Translations under genes and position numbers: made by a program
Shown: positions 12,279 to 25,300 of the stretch, piece after piece
Layout: each line of letters opens with the position of its first letter
Numbering within the stretch: the first letter of the stretch is position 1
DNA from: Marchantia polymorpha subsp. ruderalis
Taxonomy: Eukaryota; Streptophyta; Marchantiopsida; Marchantiales; Marchantiaceae
Assembly: GCA_037833965.1 (NCBI GenBank)
Contig: AP031351.1
Coordinates: 31,136,501 to 31,200,500 of the forward strand
Length of the DNA stretch: 64,000 nucleotides
Direction of reading: 5' to 3'
Notes under the pieces: model-generated
The model's database searches: none
Seen by the model: only the letters and a program-made list of their open reading frames with translations
Told to the model about the DNA's origin: nothing

Positions 12279-13864
12279 TCAGGGTTTGGGTTCGAGGACG
12301 AGGGTGCCAGCGACGGACTCGGCACGGGGAGTTCCTCCACGAGTGTGGCGGCGGCTGTTGGCATAAATCTCGGTGGGAGGGCCTCCTCCTCCACGGTTGA
12401 CTCGACGACTGCTAGTTTGGACAGTGGGATGACGGGAAGAGGGATTGACCATCATCATGGACTTTGGAAAGGAAGTCCTAGAGTGCATGGCCGTGGACTT
12501 GAGGAGGAACGACGGCAGCTTCAAAGCGCCAGCACCAGCTGCAGCTCGCATAGTTCTTTTGTCCTTCTCGTTGTTATGGTTGTTGATATCGTTGCCGTAT
12601 TGAGAGGAGGAGGAGGAGTAGGAGCGGGAAGAGTGTTTGATGGGATGGGCCAACAGAGCTGGCTCCTCGTTCCCACCATGAGGATCCGACCCAGAGATCG
12701 GGTTTCTCGTACTCTTGTGATGTTGATTCTTCTCCGGACCCTGCTCCATGCCCAATGGCTCCTCTCCATGTTGCAAAAGGCTTCGGGGTTTACCGAATGA
12801 GCACGAGGCAGGGCGGAAGGAGAACGAGCCCACGGAGTAGTGCAAGACATCGGGAGCTGACATCGCCTCTGACGGGGTCGAGGAAGTGGAGACAGGGATG
12901 CTGGTGCCTGTGGGAGGTGGCAAGTCACAGTTGGAAACGGAGCTCTTGGCTATGATGACAGCGCACTGATTCATGATACTGGCGTAGGAAGCGTTAGCTG
13001 TTAGGTGGAACGCTCCGTCCTTGCTCGTGACGGTCGATGCTACTTCATACATCGCCGAACCTGCCGAGCCTCCTCCTCCTCCTGCAGTCGGGGGCGGATG
13101 GGGACAAAGTAGCACAGCTTCGATGCCTGCAAAAGAGCCAAACACCGAACATTGCAAGGGTCGATGTTATCGCAAGAATTTTGTCGGCTAGTTTGACGAA
13201 TTCAAGAGTCCTTCCATGCATGATTCGCACCATTCTTCGGTACTGGTTGGCAGCACGCATGCATTCAGTTCTCTCTTTCTCCCCTTGGACGAAACCTGCC
13301 CGCGAGGGTCACGCTGTCCAGATTACGTAAAAAGTGTAACAAACACGAAGCTGCCCATCGGTTCAAATGTCCGTTCATATATGACCCTCCTTGTTTGCTA
13401 GCCTTCGATCTCATATGAGTAGTGAGGGGTTTGAGAATGGCCTATCGAGAATACATGTGTATCATCAGACACGAATAAAAATTCAACACAAAAGCCAGAG
13501 ACTGGAAAAGGAGTCGAAGAGCTTGTAAGGAACATGAGCGAGGACCCAAAAGAGGAAGGTTGACATTCATGCAGCTGGCGCAGAAGACCCATCCGGAGAC
13601 AGTTGGTGCCATGGCTAAGCCGGGTCCTCCCGGAAAGATTGGACTCCTCCCTTTGTTAGACCGATGTTGGGAACGGCTGCGTGCAGAAGGTTCGTCATGG
13701 TAAGTGCCGCTGTCGGCTTCAACTTGTGATGGCAATTCGTCAGCTCCCGATTCGTGCACCTGCGATTGTGGCTCGATAGCCCAAGCCAAATTGCTGAAGA
13801 GCAGGAGCGTGACTAGAGCATACGCCATAGACCATACTAGCACCACCAGCTTCACTTTCTCCAT
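12279..13864 (-). CDS. Secreted Ole e 1-like (pollen allergen/extensin-type) protein with Ser-rich tail
   Basis: Two exons, 13864-13546 and 13126-12279 (minus), join in phase (intron 419 bases) to give 388 residues. Residues 1-29 form a classical signal peptide ending in NLAWA, so the product should enter the secretory pathway and probably the wall. The Ole e 1 pattern follows: VSGWVFCASC (Cys95, Cys98), GIEAVLLC (Cys114), a SKDGAFHL strand, NQCAVIIAKS (Cys161) and SNCDLPP (Cys173). The six-Cys family layout is nearly kept. The splice junction falls just before GIEAVLLC. After about residue 180 the protein is a Ser-, Asn- and Arg-rich low-complexity tail, which makes it about twice the length of single-domain family members. 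The family is linked to cell walls and pollen-tube or root growth, but molecular roles are mostly unknown. A paralogue with a Pro-rich tail would look similar, and the tail has no assigned function. Confidence 0.8.
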
Positions 13865-14050
13865 TCCTCCGACACAAGTTCGTTCTCTAGAGCCTCGAGA
13901 AGAAAAAGCAAATTGGAAATTCTAGTCGGCTCTTGCTTTGAAGCCTCCAAAAATTGCACTGGACATAAACAAGTCTCACTTTTCTCTCTCTACCGTGGGT
14001 CGGAAGACTGCCTGCACTGTTGAGTACATTCTCTCTCTACCTTCAGCTGC

Positions 14051-14072
14051 AGCTATATATACATATATATGG
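14051..14072 (-). promoter_or_regulatory. TATA-rich core promoter candidate for the Ole e 1-like gene
   Basis: Read on the minus strand, this segment holds an overlapping TATATATA/TATATATAG string about 190 bases upstream of the start codon at 13864. That distance allows a normal leader. The assignment rests on position and sequence only. Confidence 0.4.
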
Positions 14073-16143
14073 TTGTATCTTATCGTGATGGAAAATTACC
14101 TGCATCCTCTGAAGGCATCACAGAATTACGGTGTAGCGGGACTAGGAGCTCGGATACCCAAACTAACAAGTGACCTGATTATATCACGGGTTGTTGTGCC
14201 GCTCAAAACCATGACATGGTCCTCAGTCAATCCTCATCTTCATCTTCCACGCCACCAACTGAAGCTTGCTTCGTGCACTTTCCATCCAGATCCTCATCAA
14301 TACACGCGGGAAAATACAGTACCGTAATCGTCTGCAGTTCTGGAACACTAAAGCAACTAAACTAAAGACATCTCTCACTAATTTTCCATCTGCATCCTCC
14401 ACTATAAGTGTTTTGGACATCTATCTGTTTCCCGAGATTAGAAGCGACTACTGTAAAATTCAGTATCATGTTAGGCGTATATGGTCCCGGACCCATCTCA
14501 TGGAGTCCTGCGAAACTCATTTGCAGTACGAGAAAAAGTACGTGAATAATCACATGGATCTTCGTGAAAGTAATCGAGGAAACTTGCTTCTTTGTTACTT
14601 TACAGCTTCAACAGGTGTTGACACACAGGGTTCAAAAAAACTAGGAATGCCAAACTAAGAATACCATAAGGAAATCAGTTGTTGGGCTTGGAAAGTGTTA
14701 GGTTTCCAGCATAGCGAGCTAAAGGTGAAGCATGAATTTCAACGAGACTCCTGCGTTCATCCTAATTCGATGCTGGATCCCAAGTCCTACCACAGTGGAA
14801 GCGGTGAAAGTTGCTCTAAGTCAAAATCCAGATACCAAGTCACAGTCCATCAGTTGTCCTCTGATCACGCAGTTCCTGCGTGCTCGGGAACTGCCCTCGT
14901 GGGTGGCCGGGTACATCTGTACATCACGGTTTGTCAACGATGCAACGATAGCAGAGCTTGTCACAGGTGGATCCGTCCATCAACCGCTTCACGTGAATGC
15001 GGAAGCTATCTTTACGCCCGCTTTTCTCACTCTCGTGATCCCCTCTCTTATCAGCATACTTTGCCTTGTCTCTGACGTACGTACTTAACCATTTTCAGTT
15101 GGGCCTGGTCTGGTGGTCGGACTACGTTGTTCACTCGAAACGTAAAACAGCACGGTCGTAGGCTTCTTCAGAGGTCATCTGAAGTGCTATGAAGACCCCA
15201 TCATGCAGGACTCGAAACATCTACACTTGAGGACGTGAAGGAACGTAGATTGACACCGGAAACTCATCCCTGAGTATCAATAGTCTTTCAACATCATCTC
15301 CCCAAACACTGGCCAATCTGAACGCGGAACTCTACCTCAGGATCAGATCTCACCAATAAGCATTTCTTTGCGAAGATTGCCACTGCAAGCGCGATCTTGA
15401 TAGGATCACATGATGGCTAAAGCCTAAAAAGCCCTACAGTGGGCTACTTGGATAAGCGACACTTACATCGCACAATTAACTAAGGTTCAAGATGTTGCTC
15501 TTACGACTAATGCACAGATCCAGGAAAGGAGGACTTGACAAATGTCGTTTCAGCGTGACTTGCAGGGAAGGTAGATGCACACGTCCGAGCGTCCTACCTC
15601 GGATCAGAGTTAGGCAGGCCTCCGCCGTAGAAAGCGTGATAAACACTCCAATGGAAAGCATTATGTAGTATAAGAAATCGATCATCTTTGAATCGGAGAT
15701 CAGTGGCCGATGTCAGATCAAGTGAGTGAAGGTGATTGAAAAGAGGATATATTGATTCGATAAATACACCCTATAATTTACAACCCTAAATTCGGAATAT
15801 GTCCCGAAAACATCATTTGCTCGTCTGACAAGGATTCTTCAGTAGATAAAGCTGTATAGAAGCGCATGGCCTATCTTGGATATATCTGAGCTAGACAAAT
15901 ATCTGATTGATAAGTAATCTGTAGACCAGTTTTTTATCCCTGTGATGTGGAGCAAGAAAAAGAATTGAGGCACTGAACTAAACTGGTTTTCATTCTATTC
16001 ACAGGAGCTACAAGTGAATAAACCTTTGTGTAGCCCTATCAAGACTGCATAATACAAACTACACACTACGTCAAGTATAGAACGTTGAGAACAAAACTGA
16101 TGGACGGCACCAAGTGTTACAATCCACGTGATCGCATGCTCCA
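14073..16143. other. Intergenic, no gene seen
   Basis: About 2 kb between the two minus-strand genes. The right part probably holds the 3' untranslated region of the sphingoid-base kinase gene. Two overlapping plus frames (14695-15075 and 14732-15088) and a minus frame (15476-15685) show no recognisable domain or splice-compatible continuation, so I do not call them. Confidence 0.45.
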
Positions 16144-19100
16144 CTACGACAGCGGTGGCACGAAGATAGTGGCCAGACCTTTCTCGACAGTGATATCAAT
16201 GGTGGGTCCATAAAGCATAGGATCGTTGCTGCCATCGCCATATGCACCCTGCCCTCTTGCCAACACCTCCCCGTCTAAATCGATATAACCACCCTGTATT
16301 CTACCTCCGACTATACCCCCCGGGGCTAGGCGAAAGGCCTTCACCTGTATCATCACACGAAACGGACAAAGGCTAAACTGTGATCAAATGACACATGTCA
16401 AGACTTTTAACCACGGTGAAAAATAATGCAAGACAATCCGGACGAGGGCAGAAGGTCGCGGATTTGTGATTCATGTGTGCGTCAGAAAACCCAAAATTTG
16501 AGTCAACTCTGTAAAACGTACTGACCACGCTCTGAAGCTGTTGTTAAAGACATCGGATCCAGGAGGGGGACGAGGTGCTGAAAATCATGATGAAGTCGCA
16601 CACTGACTGCTGCCATACACTATCTCCTTAACAATCAGTGCTGAAGGAAAGGTCTCGACAAATACTGTCCCAATGCATCAAAGCGTGCTGTACTTTCCAC
16701 TGACTGGGTGTTTATTTACACAAGCAGTATCCCGAAGGAAGAAAATCCTATCTTCAACAGAAGAGTTCGAGCATTCTGGCAACACCAGGGAAGTTACCTT
16801 GATATACTGGACATATTTAGATTTGATGTGTTGACCGTTCTTCATACCCAGTAGGATGCCGACAAGCTTCCATCGAGGGCAATTCCGAATAACGATCAAG
16901 TCAAGATATCCATCGTTGAACTGCAAACGCAATTGCTTCATTAGTTATTTCTATTAACAAGAGTATCTATACAGAAATATAGGAAAAAAAAAAAATGCCC
17001 GTAAATATGGTAGATTCGTATTCAGCATGATAATCTAAACACATTCAGTACTTTGTGGTAACATCCAGTCGAGGCACTGAAGATAAACTTCAGGACTAAA
17101 TCAAAGTAATGTCTACCTTGGCTTTTGGTGCAGGCATGACTTCTTCAGCGGCGTAGGGTACATTTTGTGCCCAGATGTAGATAAATGTTCCCTCTATGGA
17201 GCGCCATTCGGATGAATGCAGAGGAGATGCCGTCGGCCCATAGTAGCCGCCTTTCCGCCATGTCCTGTCAGTATCGCTCTCTCCAGATCTTTCAAGAAGA
17301 CTAGTTGCCTCTTGACCTGTCAGAGGTTCACCGGCTTTCTCAGCTCCCGACGCTGGTATGTAAGCCAAGCTTCCGGTGTACTCTCGCAGCCACAGAACTC
17401 GCACAACAGCCTATAAAATATGAAAGTGGATCAACTGTCTGCATCATCACAGCCATGGAGCACAAAACTAACTCATAGCACTCACAGAGATGGTCAGACT
17501 GACACATATACCTCAGCCACTACAGCTCCAATCATGGAGCTCAACCTGCTTCCCACTCTGGATCACAAGGACTGAAGAAATCCTAAATAGCTCATACAGG
17601 AAAATGACCACGCGGCCAAAGTGTTGACGTGGAGACACTTCAATACATGTTCAACGAAGAACTGTCGATATTCACAAACGACGTGGTCTATCGTCCACTC
17701 TTCAAAACGACTAAACCATTAAGGGTGGTGTTCTGACATATTTGTCAGAACACCACCCTTAACAATTCTTCTGTCAGAGTGAACGACAGTTGTGAGTTTA
17801 CGCTCCTCTATTTGACCGAAACGGGGATCAACATCATTTCGGTCTCCTTCATGGAAACTTATATTAGATCCCTTTTCTATATATGATCTGATATAGGTCG
17901 TGAACGAGAACCTGTTATATTGACTGATTGAGTTGAGTCAGCATCATCTGTTTGAGTGCAAATCCTAATTGATGAACAAGGAAGTGCTCGCCTTAACAGT
18001 CTGCATGTATTGGCTATTACACCATGTAAAATGAAAATGCATAACAAATGAAGCTCATAACCCGGCCGAAACTTATGCAGTTCCCGCTAGTTATGAAAGA
18101 AGCCATACTAAACCATAGACAGTGGCGGTCAGGATAAGTATAGGCCCAACGAAGGTTAAGTCTGATTTTTGCTCGCATAATCTGCTGCTTACCCATAGAT
18201 CGATACGAAGATCACCCAGAGACCTGAACTTCTCAGATTCGAAATCCACATCCGCAACAAACCCTGCACATCAGTATTCCCAGATTAGATAGTTCTGTCC
18301 TCTTGAGAGATTAGCGTTAGGCTACTGACGTCTCTCTGCTAAACACGAATTTGAGATCACGAGTAATAAATGCATGTGAGAACACAGGTTACATCCATAG
18401 TTCAGACGAGTAAACAGAAACATGCCGCCAAACTTATGATTGGTACATACCCCAAGACAACATCAAAATGCTGTGGTATTTGACTTGCCCTTGCACGACT
18501 GTGGCAACATCAAGTGTCTGCTTGCATCCTGAAGAGCATGATTGTAAGGCCAAGTAGTATTCATGTCATTTCTAAACTTGCGTTTCGCAATTTTAGACAC
18601 TGCCTCATTTAACACTAAATTAAAAACTAAAAGTATGCTGTATGAAAAATGCAGAGAAATACAACAGTGAACAACTGGAGGAGAAATAATAAGAAGGGTT
18701 TTTCTGAAACCTCGAATAATGGCGAAGGCTGCGTTAGCCTGGTTAAAGTACTCATTCCCAGATTCTAGCAAAGACTTTGCCATCCCATTTCCAGTTCCTG
18801 CAAAGAACTGATCGTCAGTGAGAACATCTGAACACTTCGGAAAATAAGGCCTGTAATCTATCTTGAATATCAAAACATCATCCATGGATACACCCTGATT
18901 CTTGTGATCAGTCATACACGCGAGCTGTAAACACAATAATTTTGTTTTCATGACATGCCCTTCAGCAAGGAAAAAATCTTTACAGTTGAGAACAACCATG
19001 AGAGGTGCGCATTGCAGTGTGGGCCAGGATACCTGCTGGAATAATGCCAAGAGGCATCTGGATTGCTTGCTCCCAATCTGCTCGTTCTAATAACCCATTC

Positions 19101-20445
19101 ACAACCTGCACGAATGGTAGATTCCAGCACACACGCGAAGGAAATTCATATGCAGAGCTTATATTGAAAATCAGTGAATGTGGTTCGACTACAGATTTAA
19201 ATTCTTCTCGGTAGTAGGGCTACTTGGACAAGAATACACAAGCACTAGTTCCTGGTAGTTGAGGCAAGCGGACTGAAACTTCGTATCGCCGGATGTAGAC
19301 ATGCCCTTTATACAAATTATACAGATTTTCCTCTGGTAATACTTCTAATCAGCAACCAAAAAATGAGAACGTTAGATTACCTACCATTTGAATCATCATC
19401 ACTACTGCTGGAAATCAGATCCGACAGGATATCAAAGTAAATGCAGACAACAATGGTCAGATGACACACCTCTGTAAGAACACCATCACCACTTACACAT
19501 ACGATCCCATCGTATTTCGATAACTCAACCGACTTTGCTAGTTCTTTGGCATGACTGTGATGTTCAGTTTCTGAATCAAGGAATATTGACAAAATTAAAA
19601 AAGTCATAGATCTTGGTAAAAGTGGATTTTGTACTTCTGGCTTAATTACCATGAAATACAAAATTCCCAGCAATCAAGACGAAAAGGAATACACCGTAAT
19701 ATAAGACTTCAATACCGCAATCTCCACATTTCGCATTAGTCTTCAAGCATAGCTACAAACTTCATAAGGCGGGCCTTGGATACAACATCGGTTAACATCT
19801 ACAGCATATTTGCATACGATGAAACAGACAGTCAAACTTGCTCCAAAGTTAAGTCAAACTCAAACCTTTCATTGTTATTTCGATTCCAGCTTTCTTAAAA
19901 AGAGGTTCCACGACTTCCGCAAAAACCTTCTTTCCAAGATTCTTGCCACCGAAAGGATTTACAAGTACCAGTAATCGACGCGGCCTTCCTGAATTCCATC
20001 GTGATAATGAAGGGTATAAGAATTTAAAAAAAGGGGCAGAACCAGTGGAGGGCTACATGAGAGATGGATAACCAAGTCAATCTCGAAGTCAGATGCTCTT
20101 TAATCCTAGAAGAATAGACTACTTACCTGAATTATCGTAGACACGCTGCATAGCATTGTACCAATCTTTGCACGCCTCGTTACTTCTAAACTCCAAGGTT
20201 ACATCGCGCTCTACCCTCTTTTGGGCACTTCCCCAACATTGTACAGATTTTTGATTGAAGGTGTGAAGAGTAATGCTGGATCCACCTCGGCTAAAACCAA
20301 TGACATCATTTTTAATATCAAGGGCGCCTTTGCTGTCTTTATGAAAGCTGTAATGCTCAGTTTCCCACTGCAGCAACCCTGAAAGACTGAAGGTGGCTGT
20401 AACTCTGTGCTTTTCGAGCTGCAAATCCTCTCTTAAAGTTTCCAT
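16144..20445 (-). CDS. Sphingoid long-chain base kinase (sphingosine kinase family)
   Basis: Ten exons (20445-20127, 19988-19866, 19570-19470, 19105-19033, 18797-18711, 18528-18451, 18263-18193, 17410-17117, 16920-16798, 16344-16144) join in phase to give 489 residues. Residues 1 to about 105 form a PH-like N-terminal region. The DAG-kinase catalytic fold follows. LVNPFGGKN starts near residue 112. SGDGVLTEV (174-182) is the nucleotide-binding motif, and PAGTGNGMAKSL starts at 204. The C4/C5 region has GFVADVDFESEKFR, FNDGYLDL and GYIDLDGE. The enzyme should phosphorylate sphingoid long-chain bases to their 1-phosphates on membranes; in plants this pathway is tied to guard-cell ABA signalling and cell death control. 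The length matches plant SPHK/LCBK proteins, and all catalytic motifs look whole. Ceramide kinase is the main alternative, but the overall pattern, notably the LGDLRIDLWAV segment, favours a long-chain base kinase. One intron carries a striking perfect hairpin, listed separately. Confidence 0.92.
17719..17762. repeat. Perfect 20-bp inverted repeat with 4-base loop in a kinase intron
   Basis: Arms at 17719-17738 and 17743-17762 are exact reverse complements, separated by TATT. The hairpin lies in the seventh intron (17411-18192) of the sphingoid-base kinase gene, well away from both splice sites. It begins and ends with TTAA. That could be a TTAA target duplicate around a tiny palindrome, or the arms of a small fold-back element. 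No longer arms extend outward. A microRNA-type precursor is less likely because the stem is short and fully paired. Confidence 0.9.
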
Positions 20446-22383
20446 CGCGATATATGACCGTCTATTTTGCCTCAGCTCACCGACTCAAATGAACTTCGCA
20501 GAGCGCGTTCTGCAAGTACAATGGCCCTAACACCTCTACGAAGCTGTGATTCTCCTGTTCAGAATAAAAAGGTCCGCTTGATTTTTGAGGGATAGAACCA
20601 ACCGACAAAGGCGAAAAATAAATGCGGCCAGCAAAAGAAAGCCAAGTTACATCCCAACCCAGCTTTACATATTCCTTTGCAGAGACATTCAGACCGTTGC
20701 GTCAAGCATATATATCCCGATCATGAAGACTCCCAACCCTGACAACCTGGGAAATATTTGAAAATGGTCTCCTAAAAGTCCTCTTAAAAAGAACCAATCA
20801 ATCCTGTCAAGATCGTCGACGGATTCAGATAAATAAAGGTGCTATCGTTAATTTCGCCAAAATATTTGTTCCCAGAGTCGCTTGTGAACCACGACAAATC
20901 AAAAGATATATAGCTTTCAGAAAAGTGCGTTCCTGCGTCCCTTCTCTGTGTGTTCAAGAAAGCTGGAAAAGATGTCTTCGTACCTCCAAATCACTCCTAA
21001 ATCTCACAACACTAGATCGCAATAACCAATCCCTGGCACGGTTTCCAAAAGATGTTCGAGAGTTCAGATTACCAAAATGTACACAAACATATTATATAAA
21101 AGCACCTACCCCTGCTTAGGCTCTCTGTTTACTCCCCACACTTTATCAAGGTGCCATCCACTCCGAAAAAAACTGCTCCCTATCTCTATGCAGTCGAAAT
21201 GGCGCTGCAGACAACATTATAAAGAATTCACGGCAAGAAAGAAAGCGTGGCCATCGACCTGCCTCTCTCTCACCCACAACCATACAATCGCACATACTTC
21301 AGAAAAAGGGAAACAATGCTGTCTTCAGATAAGTTACCCTGCACATTCAGGAATTCCCCACTAGCACATCCGTTCCGCACCCAACTCGACCTTGGAACTG
21401 CAAACAAACAGGAAGATGACACGAAGAAGCATCACCTTTAAGAAGTAGGACGGTCGGATGTGCACAAAGGCGCACAGGATCCAGCACACAAGAAAACAAG
21501 TCTTCAAGCTCCTAATTACACACACCAGACCGTCGCAAACTCAAATCACTCAACGTCCGACAAATCCAGAACTGCGAAGAGCAAATTTCCAAAAAAAAAT
21601 CTGCTTCTGCTTCTTCTTCTTCTTCTTCTCCAGCTCTTTTATTCCTTCTGTAGTCTCTCGAGGGCGGATTCCCCGTCCTCCTACTACTCTGGAATCTTAG
21701 CGCCTGCCGACGGCTTTCTAGCCCCTCGAGATGCACAGACAGGCGGATCGACAGAGTGACAGACCGACGAGGAGTGGAAGATCTGCATTGGGCTGCAGCG
21801 TCCTCGTCGCCTCATGCTGCTGCCTACGCGCTGCGCTGCTCACGACGACGTGGCATGTACATCCAATAGAATCGACTTTACCGCAGCAACCGGGTCGCGG
21901 CACTCGTCAACTCAAGTCTCTTCTCGTCCGGGACTGCCGGAGCCCCGGTCAAGGACAGGTTCGACCGGGAAGGGGTCAATAAAGCTCAAGTCGAGACTGT
22001 GAGTCCAAGTCTGAGTCGCTGGAAGTGCTTACTGAATACGTGTCGGTGTCGACGACTTCTCCTCTGTGGAGACTACCGGCCGGCTGGAAGTTGGAACCCG
22101 GCGTTTTCGAAGCTTTCCATGAAGAAATGTACGATACCTTAGTACATTTGGTCAGACGGATTGCGTGGGCGAAGATCCAAAGGAGAAACTGATGTTGAAA
22201 CCCCTCAGACTAGGCGAATCGCATATGTTTGAAGCTCCTCGCCGTCTTTGCTCTCCACTCATCATTTGTTGCATACTGTTTACCAGACGATACTACACGG
22301 TTTTTCCACATGTTAAGCCACACCAAACCCCTCCTCCCGCATATAATATGATACACCTGACATGTTTGCATAGAATGTGATTG
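20446..22383. other. Upstream region of the sphingoid-base kinase, no separate gene seen
   Basis: This probably holds the promoter and leader, perhaps with a leader intron, of the minus-strand kinase gene. A (CTT)n tract at 21608-21629 reads (AAG)n on the minus strand, and the 21.7-22.1 kb part is GC-richer than its surroundings. Short overlapping frames on both strands at 21458-21982 have no recognisable features. Confidence 0.4.
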
Positions 22384-25300
22384 CATGTACTTTATTCTTG
22401 GATAATACGGTAAACGTTGATAATGAAAACATGTACCGAAATTTCTATGAAATTTAACAGTAATAGTTTATTTTAGTGAAATATTTTCTATTACTTAGAA
22501 TATAATTACTTTGATGACATTCAGGAAATTCAATCGCGCTATATATATATTCTTCAAATTTTGTTTGTTTGATACTACATAGTTTGTGATGTTCATCAAA
22601 AAATATGATGTATTTACATGTGGTGCTAGTGGTTTACACTATTTGGTTTCATCATCGTAAGATTTGACGGGGTCTTACCCTACCTTTGCTATGCAAATTT
22701 TTATACCTACTTATCATTACTTCCAACAGGAGCGCGGAAAGGCAATTTCTCGTAGTTCGTGATAAACGACCGCCAACCACCACATCTTGTCACTAGGCAT
22801 ATGCCTGAAACCACAATCTACGAGTTTGTATGTTTCAAAAATCACATGGTTGCAACATCAAGTTGCGTTTCTTACGACCTCGTGAACCACATGGAAAGTC
22901 ATGCTAATGACACACTCAATGTTGTATTTGTTCCAGTGTAGCCCAAGGTACGGTGAAGACAGAGGCTATAGGCCATCTACAGATCAAATATTTTGTATAA
23001 AGGGATCAAATATTATGTTCTACATATCTGGCCATTGACCACCTAAAATACTTGGTGATGCTTTTAGAGAATTAAATCAATTGAAGATTCTGCTTCAGAG
23101 AAATCCAACTTGGAGCTTAAACGGGGCATTACTTTTGCGGGCTTCAACTGGTGAGTCATGTCATGGAACGCTTGTCCTCCCTGGCCGGAGTAGGAGACTA
23201 TCCTTTACATGCAAGCGAAAGTACAATTCTTGCATAGATTCTATACGTGATAGTGCTATAGAGTTGTGCGAGGAACATTCGAAGCTTCAGTCATCTTGCG
23301 TCATCTTCGGTCTCACTGCACCAAGTGAACTGGATGCGGTATAAGAACGGAAATTGTCCTTATTCAACACCTGAGAACAGACAAAAAATGTCATAGAGAT
23401 TTTGTTTTGATACTATCTTACACTAACAACACGTATTGGGTCAGTACTAGCTTGTCTTACATATTAGTGTAATTTAATGTTGATTTGGTGCATGATTATC
23501 TTTTCTCTTCAAACGAGTGAATCAAAAATCTAGTAATAGAAAATGATACATAAGTTCGCGGTTTGTTACCCAAACAAAACGTATTTCGGCCGACATTTTG
23601 ATGATCATTATTAAACTCAATTGTAGATGTATTCGATATCTTAAAATTTTATAATGCATCTTGGTTCAGCTATTCTATCGGCGGAAGCATGCCTTTGATA
23701 TGTGATAAAATACGACATACAGTTCACTATATGTATATAGAAGACATTAGACATAATTCAGGTTTTACATTCAAGATAAATCATTTCATGGAGAAATTCA
23801 CTCTTCAGTTTCTAGTTATTTGTCTCATTTGTTAAAGTGCTGCGGATTTTTAGGTTTTTACTATCATTGTATACATAAGGAGGAGAGTAAGCTTTCAACA
23901 AAACTTCTTCTTTGTACCACTTACATACTTTTTATTTGTAGATTATGTCGGAGGTGTGCCTGCCTCAGTCGACACGTAAAGACTTGTTCTTCTGTCCAGA
24001 TCATAATCCATAGCTGGCCACCAGTGAGTGCAGTTGTGTGATCTGTTGTCTTCCAGATTTCAACATAAATATTGGGAAATACTAAGATCAGAGGCGTCAT
24101 TACTTCCTCTCGGCTCTTTGGTAGGACTGAGACATAACTCGTCGACATTCATAATTTCAGCAAGATAACGATTATATCAACGAATGTCCCGATCATTTCC
24201 ACGTGATTCTCTTAGATAGAATACTGTATATTATATATATTCCACTTAAGATTGGAGAGTGTAATTGTTCTCATTACAGTGAACTTCAAATCATACCGAC
24301 ACCATGAAACACTTGGTAATCTCTACTTCACAAATCATGTAACTCAGTTCTTCCGTCCGTAATCTCCAAAGAATTACATATAATATCTACTCATTATAAG
24401 GCCTAACATGATTTGTATTGAATTAATAATATTTCTTATTAGAACTATAATCGTGAGCAAAATTTCTGAAGTCTATCTATCCGCATCATTCTAACAAGTG
24501 AGACATAGGATTAGATACTGTGAATCCAAGAAGATAGATTTTATCATGAAATGATACAGTTTGAATGTATATCAATTTATGGATTATGTCCTCTGTCTTC
24601 TCCTCAAGTTTTGTGAACACTGTGAACAATAGACACGATTCAAAGCCATGTTTATTATAACAGAATGGCTAAAGCAAGATGCACTGCAATGCAAGAAGAT
24701 ATGCAGATATTGTAATCAATAAGAAAAAATAGGAGCATGCCCAACACACCCAAACACTAAGGTAGACAAATATGTAAAACATGTGTTGTCATCCGATAAG
24801 TTACAATATGCTTGTGCACCTCTCTGAAAATTTGCAAGTTGGGAAAATGTACAAGCAACAAAACGAACAAGGTAGGCTGAGTACTGCTCATATTTAGATG
24901 AACTATGTCCATCCACTTCTTTTGTATGTAATAAAAAAAATGCAGAAAACCTTTTTCAATTGGTAGATGAAAACAAAGAGGAGAAAATGGACTAGGCCAA
25001 TTTTTAATTTATTCCGGATTGCATCATTCAACTACAGGAGATTACGAAATCCGCCTCGTTTGAAACCTTGGACCTAGTCTGCCCTTCTGGAAAGGAGGAT
25101 CGGACTAGGTCCAAAGTCAGATCTACCTCCAAGAGTAGTTCGTGCGTGTAACCGATTCACCATGTCTGCATCCCGTTGAAATCACAACTTCTCCGACTTT
25201 GGACGACAAACCATCGAACCATGGTTCCATTCATTGCACACTTCGAGAATCTAACACGATCTTGATTCGAGTCAATATCACTCAAATGGATTTGTTGATG

